A stretch of 64,000 nucleotides of DNA from Bradyrhizobium sp. 190 (GTDB lineage: Bacteria; Pseudomonadota; Alphaproteobacteria; Rhizobiales; Xanthobacteraceae), in NCBI RefSeq assembly GCF_023073415.1, contig NZ_JADPJL010000065.1, forward strand, positions 62,001-126,000. The letters run 5' to 3'. Shown piece after piece: positions 1 through 7,987 of this stretch. The notes beneath the pieces were generated by a model that saw nothing but the letters and a program-made list of their open reading frames with translations, searched no databases and was not told the origin of the DNA. Every line of letters begins with the position of its first letter. The stretch's first letter is position 1. The position numbers and the translations under genes were made by a program.

Positions 1-1
1 G

Positions 2-1006
2 GGAGCGCTGGAAGTCGACCAGAACGGCGATCTGTTGAATGCGAACTTCCCGAACTACGCGCCGTCGGACGGCGACAAGACCTCGCTGAAAGCCGAACGC
101 GGCGCCGATGGCGTCGTGAAGGTCATGATGCGCGGCGACGTGTTCGACGGTCGTGGCTTCCTCAAGTCGGCGATAACAGGCAAGGAGGCCGATCCCAAGA
201 ACAAGTCCCGGAATATCGACCTCGACATCGACCTCAAGCTCGGCGCGGTGGCGGGATTCAACGGCGAGGCGTTGCGCAGCGTCGATAGCAAGTTCTCCCG
301 TCGGAACGGTGTCGTGAAAAGCTTCACGCTCTCCGGCAAGGTAGGACGCGACACGCCCGTGACGGCCGATCTGCGCGGCCGCGCTCAGGGACAAGGCCGG
401 GACATCATCATCCTGCAGACCAACGATGCGGGGGCCTTCTTCCGCTTCACCGACATGTACTCCAAGATCATTGGCGGCCAACTTTCTCTTGCGCTGGAGC
501 CACCGACGGTCGAACCCAGCGCCAAGGAAGGCCTGATCAACGTCCGCGATTTCTCCATCAAGGGCGAGGCTTCGCTCGACCGTGTGGCTGCTGGCGGCTC
601 AACCGGCACTCAGAACGGCGTATCCTTTTCGGCATTGCGGGCCGAGTTCACGCGGCAGAATGGACAGCTCGCGATCCGCGATGGTGTCGTGAAAGGACCG
701 ATGGTCGGGGCGACCATCGAAGGCAGCATCGATACCGTCGCCAATCAGGTCCGGATGAGCGGCACCTTCGTTCCGATGTACGGTCTGAACAACATGTTCG
801 GCCAGATTCCGGTGCTCGGCCTGTTCCTCGGCAACGGCAACAATGAAGGCCTGATCGGCGTGACTTATGAGGTCGTGGGTACGCCGGGCCAGCCCGTGCT
901 GCGCGTCAATCCGATTTCGGCGATCTTTCCCGGCGTGACGCGAAAGATCATGGAGTTCAACACCGGCAAGCAGAACAACCCGATCGAATTGCCGCCGAAT
1001 AACTAG
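2..1006 (+). CDS. AsmA/DUF3971-type envelope protein, C-terminal part
   Basis: The reading frame is open from base 2, so the gene begins upstream of the window and only about 334 C-terminal residues are seen. The segment is rich in amphipathic beta strands with glycine and asparagine turns and ends in a conserved-looking block (GQIPVLGLFLG, then VVGTPGQPVLRVNPISAIFPG) typical of AsmA-like C-terminal regions of the DUF3971/YhdP group. Such proteins are inner-membrane anchored, span the periplasm and are implicated in lipid transport to the outer membrane. The TTG at 35 is not a real start, because coding sequence continues upstream of it. The stop codon overlaps the stop of the convergent MFS gene (CTAG at 1003-1006). 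Family assignment is by motif and is moderately sure. Confidence 0.75.
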   Translation, partial: GALEVDQNGDLLNANFPNYAPSDGDKTSLKAERGADGVVKVMMRGDVFDGRGFLKSAITGKEADPKNKSRNIDLDIDLKLGAVAGFNGEALRSVDSKFSRRNGVVKSFTLSGKVGRDTPVTADLRGRAQGQGRDIIILQTNDAGAFFRFTDMYSKIIGGQLSLALEPPTVEPSAKEGLINVRDFSIKGEASLDRVAAGGSTGTQNGVSFSALRAEFTRQNGQLAIRDGVVKGPMVGATIEGSIDTVANQVRMSGTFVPMYGLNNMFGQIPVLGLFLGNGNNEGLIGVTYEVVGTPGQPVLRVNPISAIFPGVTRKIMEFNTGKQNNPIELPPNN

Positions 1007-2247
1007 CGTCGCAGCGCCGGCACGACCAGGAACGGAATCATCCCAAGCACCACTGCCACCAGCGCGAACGCGATCACGGGATCGTAGCTGTGGGTCCAGT
1101 CATGGATCAGGCCGCCGGCCCATGCGCCGAGCCCGGAGCCAAGACCGCTGCCGATCGAAATCGTGCCGAAGATCGTGCCGACCCGTTCGCCGCGAAAGAT
1201 CTTCATCGCGGTCGCCGTCAATAGCGGCCCGCGTGAACCGATCATGCTGCCGAAGGTGACGACGAAAGCCGCGAGCAGCCAGAAGTTCGGATACCATTGC
1301 AGCAGCCACAGCAGGATGATGCCGATGATCGAGATGGCATAGCTGAACAGCACCGATGGCCGGCGTCCGATGATGCTGTCGAGCTGGGTCACCCCTAGCA
1401 TGCCAAACAGCAACGCGACGCCGGAAAAGCCCCAGGCGGTCGCCGCCTGCAGAGGCGGGAAGCCGGCGTCGATCAGATAGGCGACGATCTGTGCGGCAAG
1501 CGCATACATCCCCACCGCCGTGAAGAAGAAGGTGGCAAACAGCGCCCAGAATGCGTGGTGGCGCATGGCGCTTGCCAGCGTCCAGCCCGCGTCGACGAAA
1601 CCGGGATCGGATTTTCTGGCGATGTGTGGCGAGCCCGTGGAGAACAGCCGCCACGGCAGCAGCAGCAACGGCGCCAACAGGCACAGCGCTGTGATGCCGA
1701 AAGTCTGGTAGGCGCCGCGCCAGCCCACATGATCGATCAGAACCTGCGACGCCGGCAGCAGGACCAATACGCCCGCGCCGGCCGCGGAATAGACCACTGC
1801 CATCGCCGTCGGCAGGCGTGGGCCGAACCAGCGGCCGAGCAGGATCGAATTCGGCACGTTGCCGATGAAGGCGATGCCGATCCCGACGGCGAGCCCGACG
1901 CTCAGCTGGAATTGCCACAGCGCCTGCGCCTGCGACGCCACCAGGAACGCGCCGCCGAGCAGCAGCAGTCCCAGCGAATAGACGGTGCGGGGGCCGTAGC
2001 GGTCGAACAGCCGGCCAACCACGGGTGCCGTCAGCCCGCCCGCCAGCCAGGTCAGCGAATAGACCGAGACCACCGCCGCGCGGTCCCAGCCGAAATTCTC
2101 AGCGATCGGCTTGAGGAAGACCGTAAAGCTTTCGCCGAGGCCGCGGCCGATAAGCGCCAGCGTAAAGCAGAGCGCCAGCACGTTAAGCGCAACCCGCTCC
2201 GGCTTGAGCGGCTTGGCTAACGCATCTCTCTCTGGCGTCTTGTCCAT
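1003..2247 (-). CDS. MFS transporter
   Basis: A 414-residue integral membrane protein with about twelve hydrophobic segments. The loop after the second segment carries a typical MFS motif (GRLFDRYGPR), and the region near residue 140 (GRWFGPRLPTAMA) resembles the monocarboxylate/oxalate-formate branch. It should act in the inner membrane as a secondary transporter of a small organic substrate that the sequence does not reveal. I prefer the ATG at 2247 (MDKTPERD) over the in-frame TTG at 2283, because the extra twelve residues add nothing recognisable; neither start has a strong ribosome binding site. It runs towards tyrS in the same orientation, 69 bases downstream of it, and its stop overlaps that of the convergent upstream gene. 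Confidence 0.85.
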   Translation of the reverse strand: MDKTPERDALAKPLKPERVALNVLALCFTLALIGRGLGESFTVFLKPIAENFGWDRAAVVSVYSLTWLAGGLTAPVVGRLFDRYGPRTVYSLGLLLLGGAFLVASQAQALWQFQLSVGLAVGIGIAFIGNVPNSILLGRWFGPRLPTAMAVVYSAAGAGVLVLLPASQVLIDHVGWRGAYQTFGITALCLLAPLLLLPWRLFSTGSPHIARKSDPGFVDAGWTLASAMRHHAFWALFATFFFTAVGMYALAAQIVAYLIDAGFPPLQAATAWGFSGVALLFGMLGVTQLDSIIGRRPSVLFSYAISIIGIILLWLLQWYPNFWLLAAFVVTFGSMIGSRGPLLTATAMKIFRGERVGTIFGTISIGSGLGSGLGAWAGGLIHDWTHSYDPVIAFALVAVVLGMIPFLVVPALRR

Positions 2248-2316
2248 CGGACGCAGGGAGCGCGTTTCCGCAGCTCCCCGCAAGCATCAAAAGCGAATGC
2301 GCCTATGCAGACCCGA

Positions 2317-3570
2317 TCAGGCGGGTTTCAGCAGGACGTGCTTTTTCTTCCCCATGGAAAGCTTGATGACGCCTTCCGGCGTGAGGTTGGACGGTGTCAG
2401 CACCATCTTCTCGTCGGTCACGGCGGCATCGTTGACGCGCAAGCCGCCGCCCTTGATCTGGCGCCGCGCCTCGCCGTTCGAGGCCACGAGGCCCGCCTTC
2501 ACAAACAGTCCCAGCACGCCGGCGCCGGCTTCGAGCTCGCCCCGCGAAACTTCCACGGTGGGCAGGCTCTCCGCGATCGCGCCCTGCTCGAAAGTCTGCC
2601 GGGCGGTTTCGGCGGCGGTGTTGGCGGCCTCGCGGCCGTGCAACAGCGCGGTCGCCTCCGTCGCCAGCACCTTCTTGGCTTCGTTGATCTCGCCGCCCTG
2701 CAACGCCGCGAGCTTTTCGATTTCGCCCATCGGCAGGATCGTGAACAGCTTTAGAAACTTGACGACGTCGGCGTCTTCGACGTTGCGCCAGTATTGCCAG
2801 AAGTCGTAAGGCGAGAACTGGTCGGCGTTGAGCCACACCGCGCCCTGCGCGGTCTTGCCCATCTTGGCGCCTGATGCGGTCGTCAAGAGCGGCGTCGTCA
2901 GCGCGAACAATTGCGGCGTGCCCATACGGCGGCCGAGATCGACGCCGTTGACGATATTGCCCCATTGATCGGAGCCGCCCATCTGCAACCGGCATCCGGT
3001 GCGCCGCGCCAGTTCGACGAAGTCGTAGGCCTGGCAGACCATGTAGTTGAACTCGATGAAGCTCATCTCCTGCTCGCGCTCGAGACGGAGCCGCACCGAG
3101 TCCATCGTCAGCATGCGGTTGACGGAGAAATGCCGGCCGATGTCGCGCAGCATCTCGATCCAGTTCAGTTTCGTCAGCCACTCGGCGTTGTCGAGCATGA
3201 TGGCATCGCTCGGGCCGGAACCGTAGCGCAGTACCTTCGCGAACACGCCACGGATCGAAGCCTTGTTGGCCTCGATTTCCTCGATTGAGCGGATGGCGCG
3301 CGATTCATCCTTGCCGGAGGGGTCGCCGACCATGGTGGTGCCGCCGCCCATCAGGGTGATCGGCTTGTTGCCGCTCTGCTGCAGCCAGTGCAGCATCATC
3401 ATGGTGAGATAGTTGCCGATATGCAGCGATGGCGCCGTGCAGTCGTAACCGACATAGGCGGTTGCCTGGCCCTTGGCGGCAAGTGCGTCGAGGCCCTCGA
3501 AATCGGAGCATTGGTGGATGAAGCCGCGCTCCTGTAAAATGTTCAGGAAATCTGATTTAAATGCGGTCAT
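2317..3570 (-). CDS. tyrS: tyrosyl-tRNA synthetase
   Basis: A 417-residue class I aminoacyl-tRNA synthetase that charges tRNA-Tyr in the cytoplasm. The HIGH-like motif is HIGN at residues 50-53, the KMSKS-like loop is KMGKT at 236-240, and the tyrosine-binding segments YVGYDCTAPSLHIG and GGSDQWGNI are present. The C terminus (about 350-415) has the features of an S4 RNA-binding domain. Length and motifs fit the bacterial TyrS1 type. The ATG at 3570 is the natural start. The gene diverges from anmK across 176 bases. I saw no T-box-like leader upstream. Confidence 0.97.
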   Translation of the reverse strand: MTAFKSDFLNILQERGFIHQCSDFEGLDALAAKGQATAYVGYDCTAPSLHIGNYLTMMMLHWLQQSGNKPITLMGGGTTMVGDPSGKDESRAIRSIEEIEANKASIRGVFAKVLRYGSGPSDAIMLDNAEWLTKLNWIEMLRDIGRHFSVNRMLTMDSVRLRLEREQEMSFIEFNYMVCQAYDFVELARRTGCRLQMGGSDQWGNIVNGVDLGRRMGTPQLFALTTPLLTTASGAKMGKTAQGAVWLNADQFSPYDFWQYWRNVEDADVVKFLKLFTILPMGEIEKLAALQGGEINEAKKVLATEATALLHGREAANTAAETARQTFEQGAIAESLPTVEVSRGELEAGAGVLGLFVKAGLVASNGEARRQIKGGGLRVNDAAVTDEKMVLTPSNLTPEGVIKLSMGKKKHVLLKPA

Positions 3571-3746
3571 GGCGGGCTGCTTTGATCATTCTATTTTCAC
3601 TGTAATTGTAGCGAGTTGCGGAACCATGGCGGAACGGGCTGCCGCAAACCCAGGCGCTGTGGCATTATAAGATGTCTGTGTTTGGCACAAGCTGATCGTC
3701 GTCGGCGGGACGGATCGAGCAGGGCGTTGCAAAGGCACGATTTAAC

Positions 3747-4847
3747 ATGATGTTGACGGCACTTGGTCTGATGAGCGGCACCTCGCTCGACGGGGTCGAT
3801 GTCGCTTTGATCGAGACCGACGGCCGCCGGGTGAATGCCCTCGGACCGTCCGGATACCGGCCCTATACTGATACGGAGCGCGGCCTGCTGCGTCAGGCGC
3901 TGTACGAGGCCGCTGACCTGCCGGATCGCGCGGCGCGGCCCGGCTGCCTGCGCGAGGCCGAGCGGGTCGTGACTGCAGCGCATGCGGAGGCGGTTTCCGC
4001 CTTTACTGCGCAACACCGGATGCGCTTCGACGACATCGACATTGTCGGCTTTCACGGTCAGACCGTGCTGCACCGGCCAGAGAAAAAGTTGACGGTCCAG
4101 ATCGGTGACGCGCCGGCGCTAGCCAAGCTGATCCACGTTCCGGTCATGTTCGATTTCCGCGCTGCCGACGTCGAAGCCGGCGGGCAGGGCGCGCCCTTTG
4201 TACCGGTCTATCACCGCGCGCTTGCCCAATCGCTGGACTGGGAGGGGCCGACCGTCGTGGTCAATATCGGCGGCGTTGCCAACATCACCTATATCGACGG
4301 CGACACGCTGATCGCCTGCGACACCGGCCCGGGCAACGCATTGCTCGACGACTACATGTTCCGCTGGCTGAACCAGCGCTTCGATAACGAGGGGCGCACC
4401 GCCGCGCTGGGCAAGGTTGATGCGGCCTGGATCACCCGCGCGCTGCAGATGCCGTTCTTTTCGCTGCCTCCGCCGAAATCGCTCGATCGCAACGATTTTG
4501 AGAGGTTGAAGCTCGGCGATATACCGCCCGAGGATGGCGTGGCGACGCTGACCGCCTTTACCGCAGCCGCGATCGCCCGCGTGGTGCCGCTGCTGCCGAA
4601 GGAGCCCAAGAACTGGATCGTGGCCGGCGGCGGCGCGCGCAACCTGACCATGCTGCGGATGCTGCGAGAGTGTCTGGCGCCAGCGACCGTCCGGGCAGCG
4701 GACACGCTGGGCTGGGCGTCCGACGCCATCGAGGCGCAGGCCTTCGGATTCCTGGCCGCGCGCGGCCTGAAAGGCCTGCCACTGAGCTACCCCGCCACCA
4801 CGGGGGTGCCATTCCCGATGACCGGGGGCATCATCGCGCGACCGTGA
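3747..4847 (+). CDS. anmK: anhydro-N-acetylmuramic acid kinase
   Basis: A 366-residue kinase of the ASKHA fold that opens the 1,6-anhydro ring of anhydro-MurNAc and phosphorylates it, feeding murein turnover products back into metabolism. The N-terminal phosphate loop is GLMSGTSLDGVDVAL (residues 7-21). VVNIGGVANIT in the middle and IVAGGGARN near the C terminus are further family signatures. Two ATG codons are adjacent at the start; the first (3747) is used here. Divergence from tyrS is a common alphaproteobacterial arrangement. Confidence 0.95.
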   Translation: MMLTALGLMSGTSLDGVDVALIETDGRRVNALGPSGYRPYTDTERGLLRQALYEAADLPDRAARPGCLREAERVVTAAHAEAVSAFTAQHRMRFDDIDIVGFHGQTVLHRPEKKLTVQIGDAPALAKLIHVPVMFDFRAADVEAGGQGAPFVPVYHRALAQSLDWEGPTVVVNIGGVANITYIDGDTLIACDTGPGNALLDDYMFRWLNQRFDNEGRTAALGKVDAAWITRALQMPFFSLPPPKSLDRNDFERLKLGDIPPEDGVATLTAFTAAAIARVVPLLPKEPKNWIVAGGGARNLTMLRMLRECLAPATVRAADTLGWASDAIEAQAFGFLAARGLKGLPLSYPATTGVPFPMTGGIIARP

Positions 4848-4944
4848 CGCTCAAGCGTCTCCTCAACGTCCTCACAGAATTGGAGCCGATCAAAGCGCAC
4901 CAAACGTGCACACGCTTTGTTGTTCGGCCAGCGCCGGCGGTCGA

Positions 4945-4990
4945 TTGACAAGTTAATGCACGTGCATCTAGATGGATGCACGTGCATTAA
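4945..4990 (+). promoter_or_regulatory. GST promoter with twin palindromic operators
   Basis: Two copies of the perfect 12-base palindrome ATGCACGTGCAT lie at 4956-4967 and 4976-4987, with centres 20 bp apart (two helical turns). With flanking bases they also form a 15-base inverted repeat (TTAATGCACGTGCAT at 4953 and its complement at 4976). A consensus -35 hexamer TTGACA is at 4945-4950. The first palindrome fills the 17-base spacer before a weak -10 region (CTAGAT, 4968-4973), and the second lies just downstream. This is the geometry of a repressor binding as two dimers, for example MarR or TetR type. No regulator gene is adjacent. Confidence 0.7.
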
Positions 4991-5003
4991 TCAGAGGATT
5001 GCC

Positions 5004-5681
5004 ATGGCCGCTGCCCTGAAACTGATCAGCCACAAGCTTTGCCCCTATGTGCAGCGCGCGGTGATCGCGCTCGCCGAAAAGGGCGTTCCGTTCGAGCGGA
5101 TCGATATCGATCTCGCCAACAAGCCGGACTGGTTTCTGAAGATTTCGCCGCTCGGCAAGGTGCCGGTGCTGCTGGTCGAGACCGGAGACGGCGAAGTGGC
5201 GCTGTTCGAGAGCAACGTCATCTGCGAGTACATCGAGGAGACGCAAGGAGGCGCGAAACTGCATCCGCAGGATCCGCTTGAGCGTGCGCGCCATCGCGCC
5301 TGGATGGAGTTCGGCTCCACCATTCTGAGCGAGCTCTGGGGCCTGGAGACGACGGGTGATCCCGCGGTCTTTGAAATCAAGCGGAAGGCAGTAGCCGCGA
5401 AGTTTGCGCAGGTCGAGAAAACGCTCGGCGCGGGACCGTTCTTTGCCGGCAAGGATTTCAGCCTGGTGGACGCGGTGTTCGCGCCGATCTTCCGCTATTT
5501 TGATGTGTTCGATCAGTTGACCGATCTTTCGGTCTTTGCCGATACGCCGAAGGTCCGCGCGTGGCGGAAGGAACTTGCGCAGCGGCCGAGCGTGCGCAGG
5601 GCGGTCGGACCTGACTACCCGCAACTGCTGCACGCGTTCCTGATGCGTCACGACGCGCATATGTTGAAACTGGCGGCTTAG
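5004..5681 (+). CDS. glutathione S-transferase family protein
   Basis: A 225-residue cytosolic GST. The N-terminal thioredoxin-like domain has a Cys-Pro-Tyr motif at residues 13-15, so the likely active residue is Cys13, as in the omega/beta/lambda-like classes. The cis-proline follows in GKVP (51-54), and the glutathione-binding Glu-Ser pair is at 69-70. An all-helical C-terminal domain follows. The frame is open further upstream to a TTG at 4917, but that would run through the operator. The ATG at 5004, preceded by an AGAGGA ribosome binding site, is clearly the start. Its tight operator suggests induction by a small electrophile or aromatic compound; that is inference. Confidence 0.92.
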   Translation: MAAALKLISHKLCPYVQRAVIALAEKGVPFERIDIDLANKPDWFLKISPLGKVPVLLVETGDGEVALFESNVICEYIEETQGGAKLHPQDPLERARHRAWMEFGSTILSELWGLETTGDPAVFEIKRKAVAAKFAQVEKTLGAGPFFAGKDFSLVDAVFAPIFRYFDVFDQLTDLSVFADTPKVRAWRKELAQRPSVRRAVGPDYPQLLHAFLMRHDAHMLKLAA

Positions 5682-5697
5682 GTAGCGCCGTGTTGCT

Positions 5698-5781
5698 GTA
5701 GCCCGGATGGAGCGCAGCGCAATCCGGGAGTCGTCACCACTGGCAGCGGCCCCGGATTTCGCTGCGCTCCATCCGGGCTAC
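5698..5781. repeat. dispersed palindromic element (GTAGCCCGGATGGAGC type)
   Basis: Two 31-base arms (5698-5728 and 5751-5781) are complementary at 30 of 31 positions and begin and end GTAGCCCGGAT/ATCCGGGCTAC, with a 22-base loop. It lies between the convergent GST and hydrolase genes and could fold as a long hairpin in RNA from either strand, so it may also act as a bidirectional terminator. From general knowledge, elements of this sequence are dispersed in Bradyrhizobium genomes. Confidence 0.85.
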
Positions 5782-5805
5782 GCGTCTACGCGTCTCAAAT
5801 TGACG

Positions 5806-6453
5806 TCAGCGGACGTTGGCGAGCCGCATGTCGAGATAGCCGGTCACTGTCTCCATCAGCGGCTCCAGCTTGCCGTCGAAAAAGTGGTTGGCGCCCGGGA
5901 TGATCTGCTGGTCGATCACGATGCCCTTTTGGGTCTTCAGTTTCTCGACCAGCGTGTTGACGTCCTTCGGCGGTACCACCGCATCCTTCTCGCCGTGTAC
6001 AATCAGGCCCGAGGACGGGCAGGGTGCGAGGAAGGAGAAGTCATAGAGATTGGCCGGCGGCGCGATCGAGATGAAGCCTTCGACCTCGGGCCGGCGCATC
6101 AAAAGCTGCATGCCGATCCAGGCGCCGAACGAGAAGCCGGCGACCCAGCAGGCGCGCGCTTCGGGGTTGATGGTCTGCGCCCAGTCCAGCGCGGAGGCCG
6201 CATCCGACAATTCGCCGGTGCCGTGATCGAACGAACCCTGGCTGCGGCCGACGCCGCGAAAATTGAATCGCAACACCGAGAAGCCGCGATGCGCAAACGC
6301 GTAGTAGCACTGGTAGACGATCTGGTGATTCATCGTGCCGTGAAACTGCGGATGTGGATGCAGGATCATCGCGATCGGCGCGTTCTTCTGCTTGGCCGGA
6401 TGGTAACGGCCTTCGAGGCGGCCCGCGGGACCGGTGAAAATAACTTCAGGCAT
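5806..6453 (-). CDS. alpha/beta hydrolase
   Basis: A 215-residue single-domain alpha/beta hydrolase of the small COG2945-like group. The nucleophile elbow is GFSFG with Ser108, the acid is probably Asp157 in HGEKDAVVP, and the catalytic histidine is His190 in PGANHFF. The oxyanion region HPHPQFHGTM is characteristic of this group. It should be cytoplasmic, having no signal peptide; the natural substrate is unknown. It is transcribed alone, convergent to the GST gene. Confidence 0.9.
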   Translation of the reverse strand: MPEVIFTGPAGRLEGRYHPAKQKNAPIAMILHPHPQFHGTMNHQIVYQCYYAFAHRGFSVLRFNFRGVGRSQGSFDHGTGELSDAASALDWAQTINPEARACWVAGFSFGAWIGMQLLMRRPEVEGFISIAPPANLYDFSFLAPCPSSGLIVHGEKDAVVPPKDVNTLVEKLKTQKGIVIDQQIIPGANHFFDGKLEPLMETVTGYLDMRLANVR

Positions 6454-6744
6454 TCATGATCCTTGGAAGTGGTCCTTGGCAACGGCCGTGATCCATTGGA
6501 GAAGAAATGCGATCAGGCGTCGTTGGGTGGTGCGCAAACGGCGCTCCCGTGAAACTGGTGGCGGCGTTCTAGCATGAGGCGAGGGGCAAAAAGCAAGCAT
6601 CTTGAACATCTCGAAGGCAGTTCAAGGCGTTAGACTGCGATTGTAAGAGACGGCGCGATCCCCAGTTGCCATAAGGCAACTTGCACAGCCGCGAGGCCGA
6701 GCCTTGCGGAAGCCGCTTGCCATTATAGGTAATATCGTACGGAC
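6454..6744. other. divergent intergenic region before the SUF cluster
   Basis: This 291-base gap separates the hydrolase from the cysteine desulfurase gene. It holds a perfect 6-bp hairpin or palindrome GTTGCC-ATAA-GGCAAC (6665-6680) about 65 bases before the desulfurase start, and a looser inverted pair CTTGAAC/GTTCAAG (6601-6607, 6620-6626). Either could be an operator. AT-rich sequence at 6721-6735 may supply a -10 element, but I cannot define a convincing promoter. No gene is seen. Confidence 0.4.
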
Positions 6745-7899
6745 ATGCCTGACCGGGTCTATCTCGACTGGAATGCTACGACGCCGCTTCGCCCAGAGGC
6801 CAGGCAGGCGATGACGGTCGCCTGGGACATGGCCGGCAATCCGTCCTCGGTTCATGCCGAAGGCCGGCAGGCGCGTCGGCTGGTCGAGGATGCACGCGCT
6901 GCCATCGCCGCGGCTGTCGGCGCCCGGTCGCAGGATGTGGTGTTTACGTCCGGCGGCACGGAGGCGAATGCGCTGGCGCTAACGCCGGGACTGCGCCGGG
7001 GCGCGGGCGAGCCGGTTCGTCGGCTATTGGTCTCGGCCATCGAACATACGTCGGTGCTGTCCGGGGGGCGTTTCCCGCCGGAGGCGATCGGGACCATCCA
7101 GGTCACCGGATCCGGCCTGATCGACATCGACCATCTGCGGAGGCTTCTTGCCGATGGGCAGCCGGCGCTTGTCTCGGTCATGCTGGCCAATAACGAGACC
7201 GGAGCGCTTCAACCGGTCGGCGAAGTCGCTGACATCGTGCGTGAAGCAGGCGGGCTGCTGCATGTCGATGCGATCCAGGCGCTGGGAAAAATACCATTTG
7301 ATATCAAATCGATGAGGACCGATCTGGTCACGCTTTCTGCGCACAAGATCGGCGGCCCCAAGGGCGTCGGCGCGCTTGTTCTGGCCGAGGACGTGCAAGG
7401 CCTCGAACCGTTGCTGCGGGGCGGCGGGCAGGAGCTGGCCCGTCGGGCGGGCACCGAGAATGTCGCAGGCATTGCAGCGTTCGGCGCGGCGACTACCTCC
7501 GCCATGGCTGCGTTGGCGGGGGACGCTGCGCGGTTGCGAGTTTTGCGGGAGCAGCTTGAGAAGGGGTTGATGCAAACCCCTGGTATGATTGTATTTTCGG
7601 TCGATGCCCCGCGGTTACCAAATACCACCCTGTTCACCGTTCCCGGCCTCAAGGCCGAAACCGCCGTGATTGGCTTCGATCTCGGCGGTATTGCGGTATC
7701 TTCGGGGTCCGCCTGCTCGTCCGGCAAGGTCCAGCCGTCTCACGTCTTGGCCGCCATGGGGGTTGGTGGGGAACTGGCGCAGGGAGCGGTGCGGCTCAGT
7801 CTGGGCTGGTCTACCTCGGAGACAGACATTGATTTGGCCCTGGAGGCTTGGCGAAAGCTTGCTGATGCCTTACTTAGAGGGCGACGAAACACAGCTTGA
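6745..7899 (+). CDS. cysteine desulfurase, NifS/IscS type
   Basis: A 384-residue PLP enzyme of aminotransferase class V that removes sulfur from cysteine to give alanine and an enzyme persulfide. The PLP-binding lysine is Lys201 in SAHKIGGPKG, and the active-site cysteine is Cys324 in SSGSACSSGKVQPSHV, on the longer loop typical of group I (NifS/IscS-like) enzymes. It opens the SUF cluster, which also contains a group II enzyme (sufS), so the operon carries two desulfurases of different classes. This is often named sufS2 or iscS in rhizobia. The start is ATG 6745. Confidence 0.93.
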   Translation: MPDRVYLDWNATTPLRPEARQAMTVAWDMAGNPSSVHAEGRQARRLVEDARAAIAAAVGARSQDVVFTSGGTEANALALTPGLRRGAGEPVRRLLVSAIEHTSVLSGGRFPPEAIGTIQVTGSGLIDIDHLRRLLADGQPALVSVMLANNETGALQPVGEVADIVREAGGLLHVDAIQALGKIPFDIKSMRTDLVTLSAHKIGGPKGVGALVLAEDVQGLEPLLRGGGQELARRAGTENVAGIAAFGAATTSAMAALAGDAARLRVLREQLEKGLMQTPGMIVFSVDAPRLPNTTLFTVPGLKAETAVIGFDLGGIAVSSGSACSSGKVQPSHVLAAMGVGGELAQGAVRLSLGWSTSETDIDLALEAWRKLADALLRGRRNTA

Positions 7900-7909
7900 A
7901 ACGTTCTAA
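7895..7909. promoter_or_regulatory. Irr-box-like iron control element 1
   Basis: CTTGAA-ACG-TTCTAA matches the rhizobial iron control element (TTAGAA-N3-TTCTAA) at 10 of the 12 arm positions, with a perfect right arm. It overlaps the stop codon of the upstream desulfurase. From established knowledge, Irr binds such elements in Rhizobiales and SUF operons are among its targets. Assignment here is by eye. Confidence 0.5.
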
Positions 7910-7940
7910 GTGAGTTTCGCCGGAACGCTTCGTCACTGAT

Positions 7941-7955
7941 TTGGAATTGTTCCAC
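7941..7955. promoter_or_regulatory. Irr-box-like iron control element 2
   Basis: TTGGAA-TTG-TTCCAC contains the perfect palindrome TGGAA-TTG-TTCCA (7942-7954) and fits the iron control element at 9 of 12 arm positions. It lies 33 bases before the sufB start and 32 bases after the first element. It suggests a second, iron-responsive promoter for sufB and the genes after it. Confidence 0.5.
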
Positions 7956-7987
7956 CGCGGTCCTTGAAACCGCGAGCGGAGGATGGA

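Noticed and set aside
3571..3746. T-box or other riboswitch upstream of tyrS
   Set aside because: The 176-base gap is shared with the divergent anmK promoter and has no T-box-like sequence or terminator; T-boxes are also not expected in this group.
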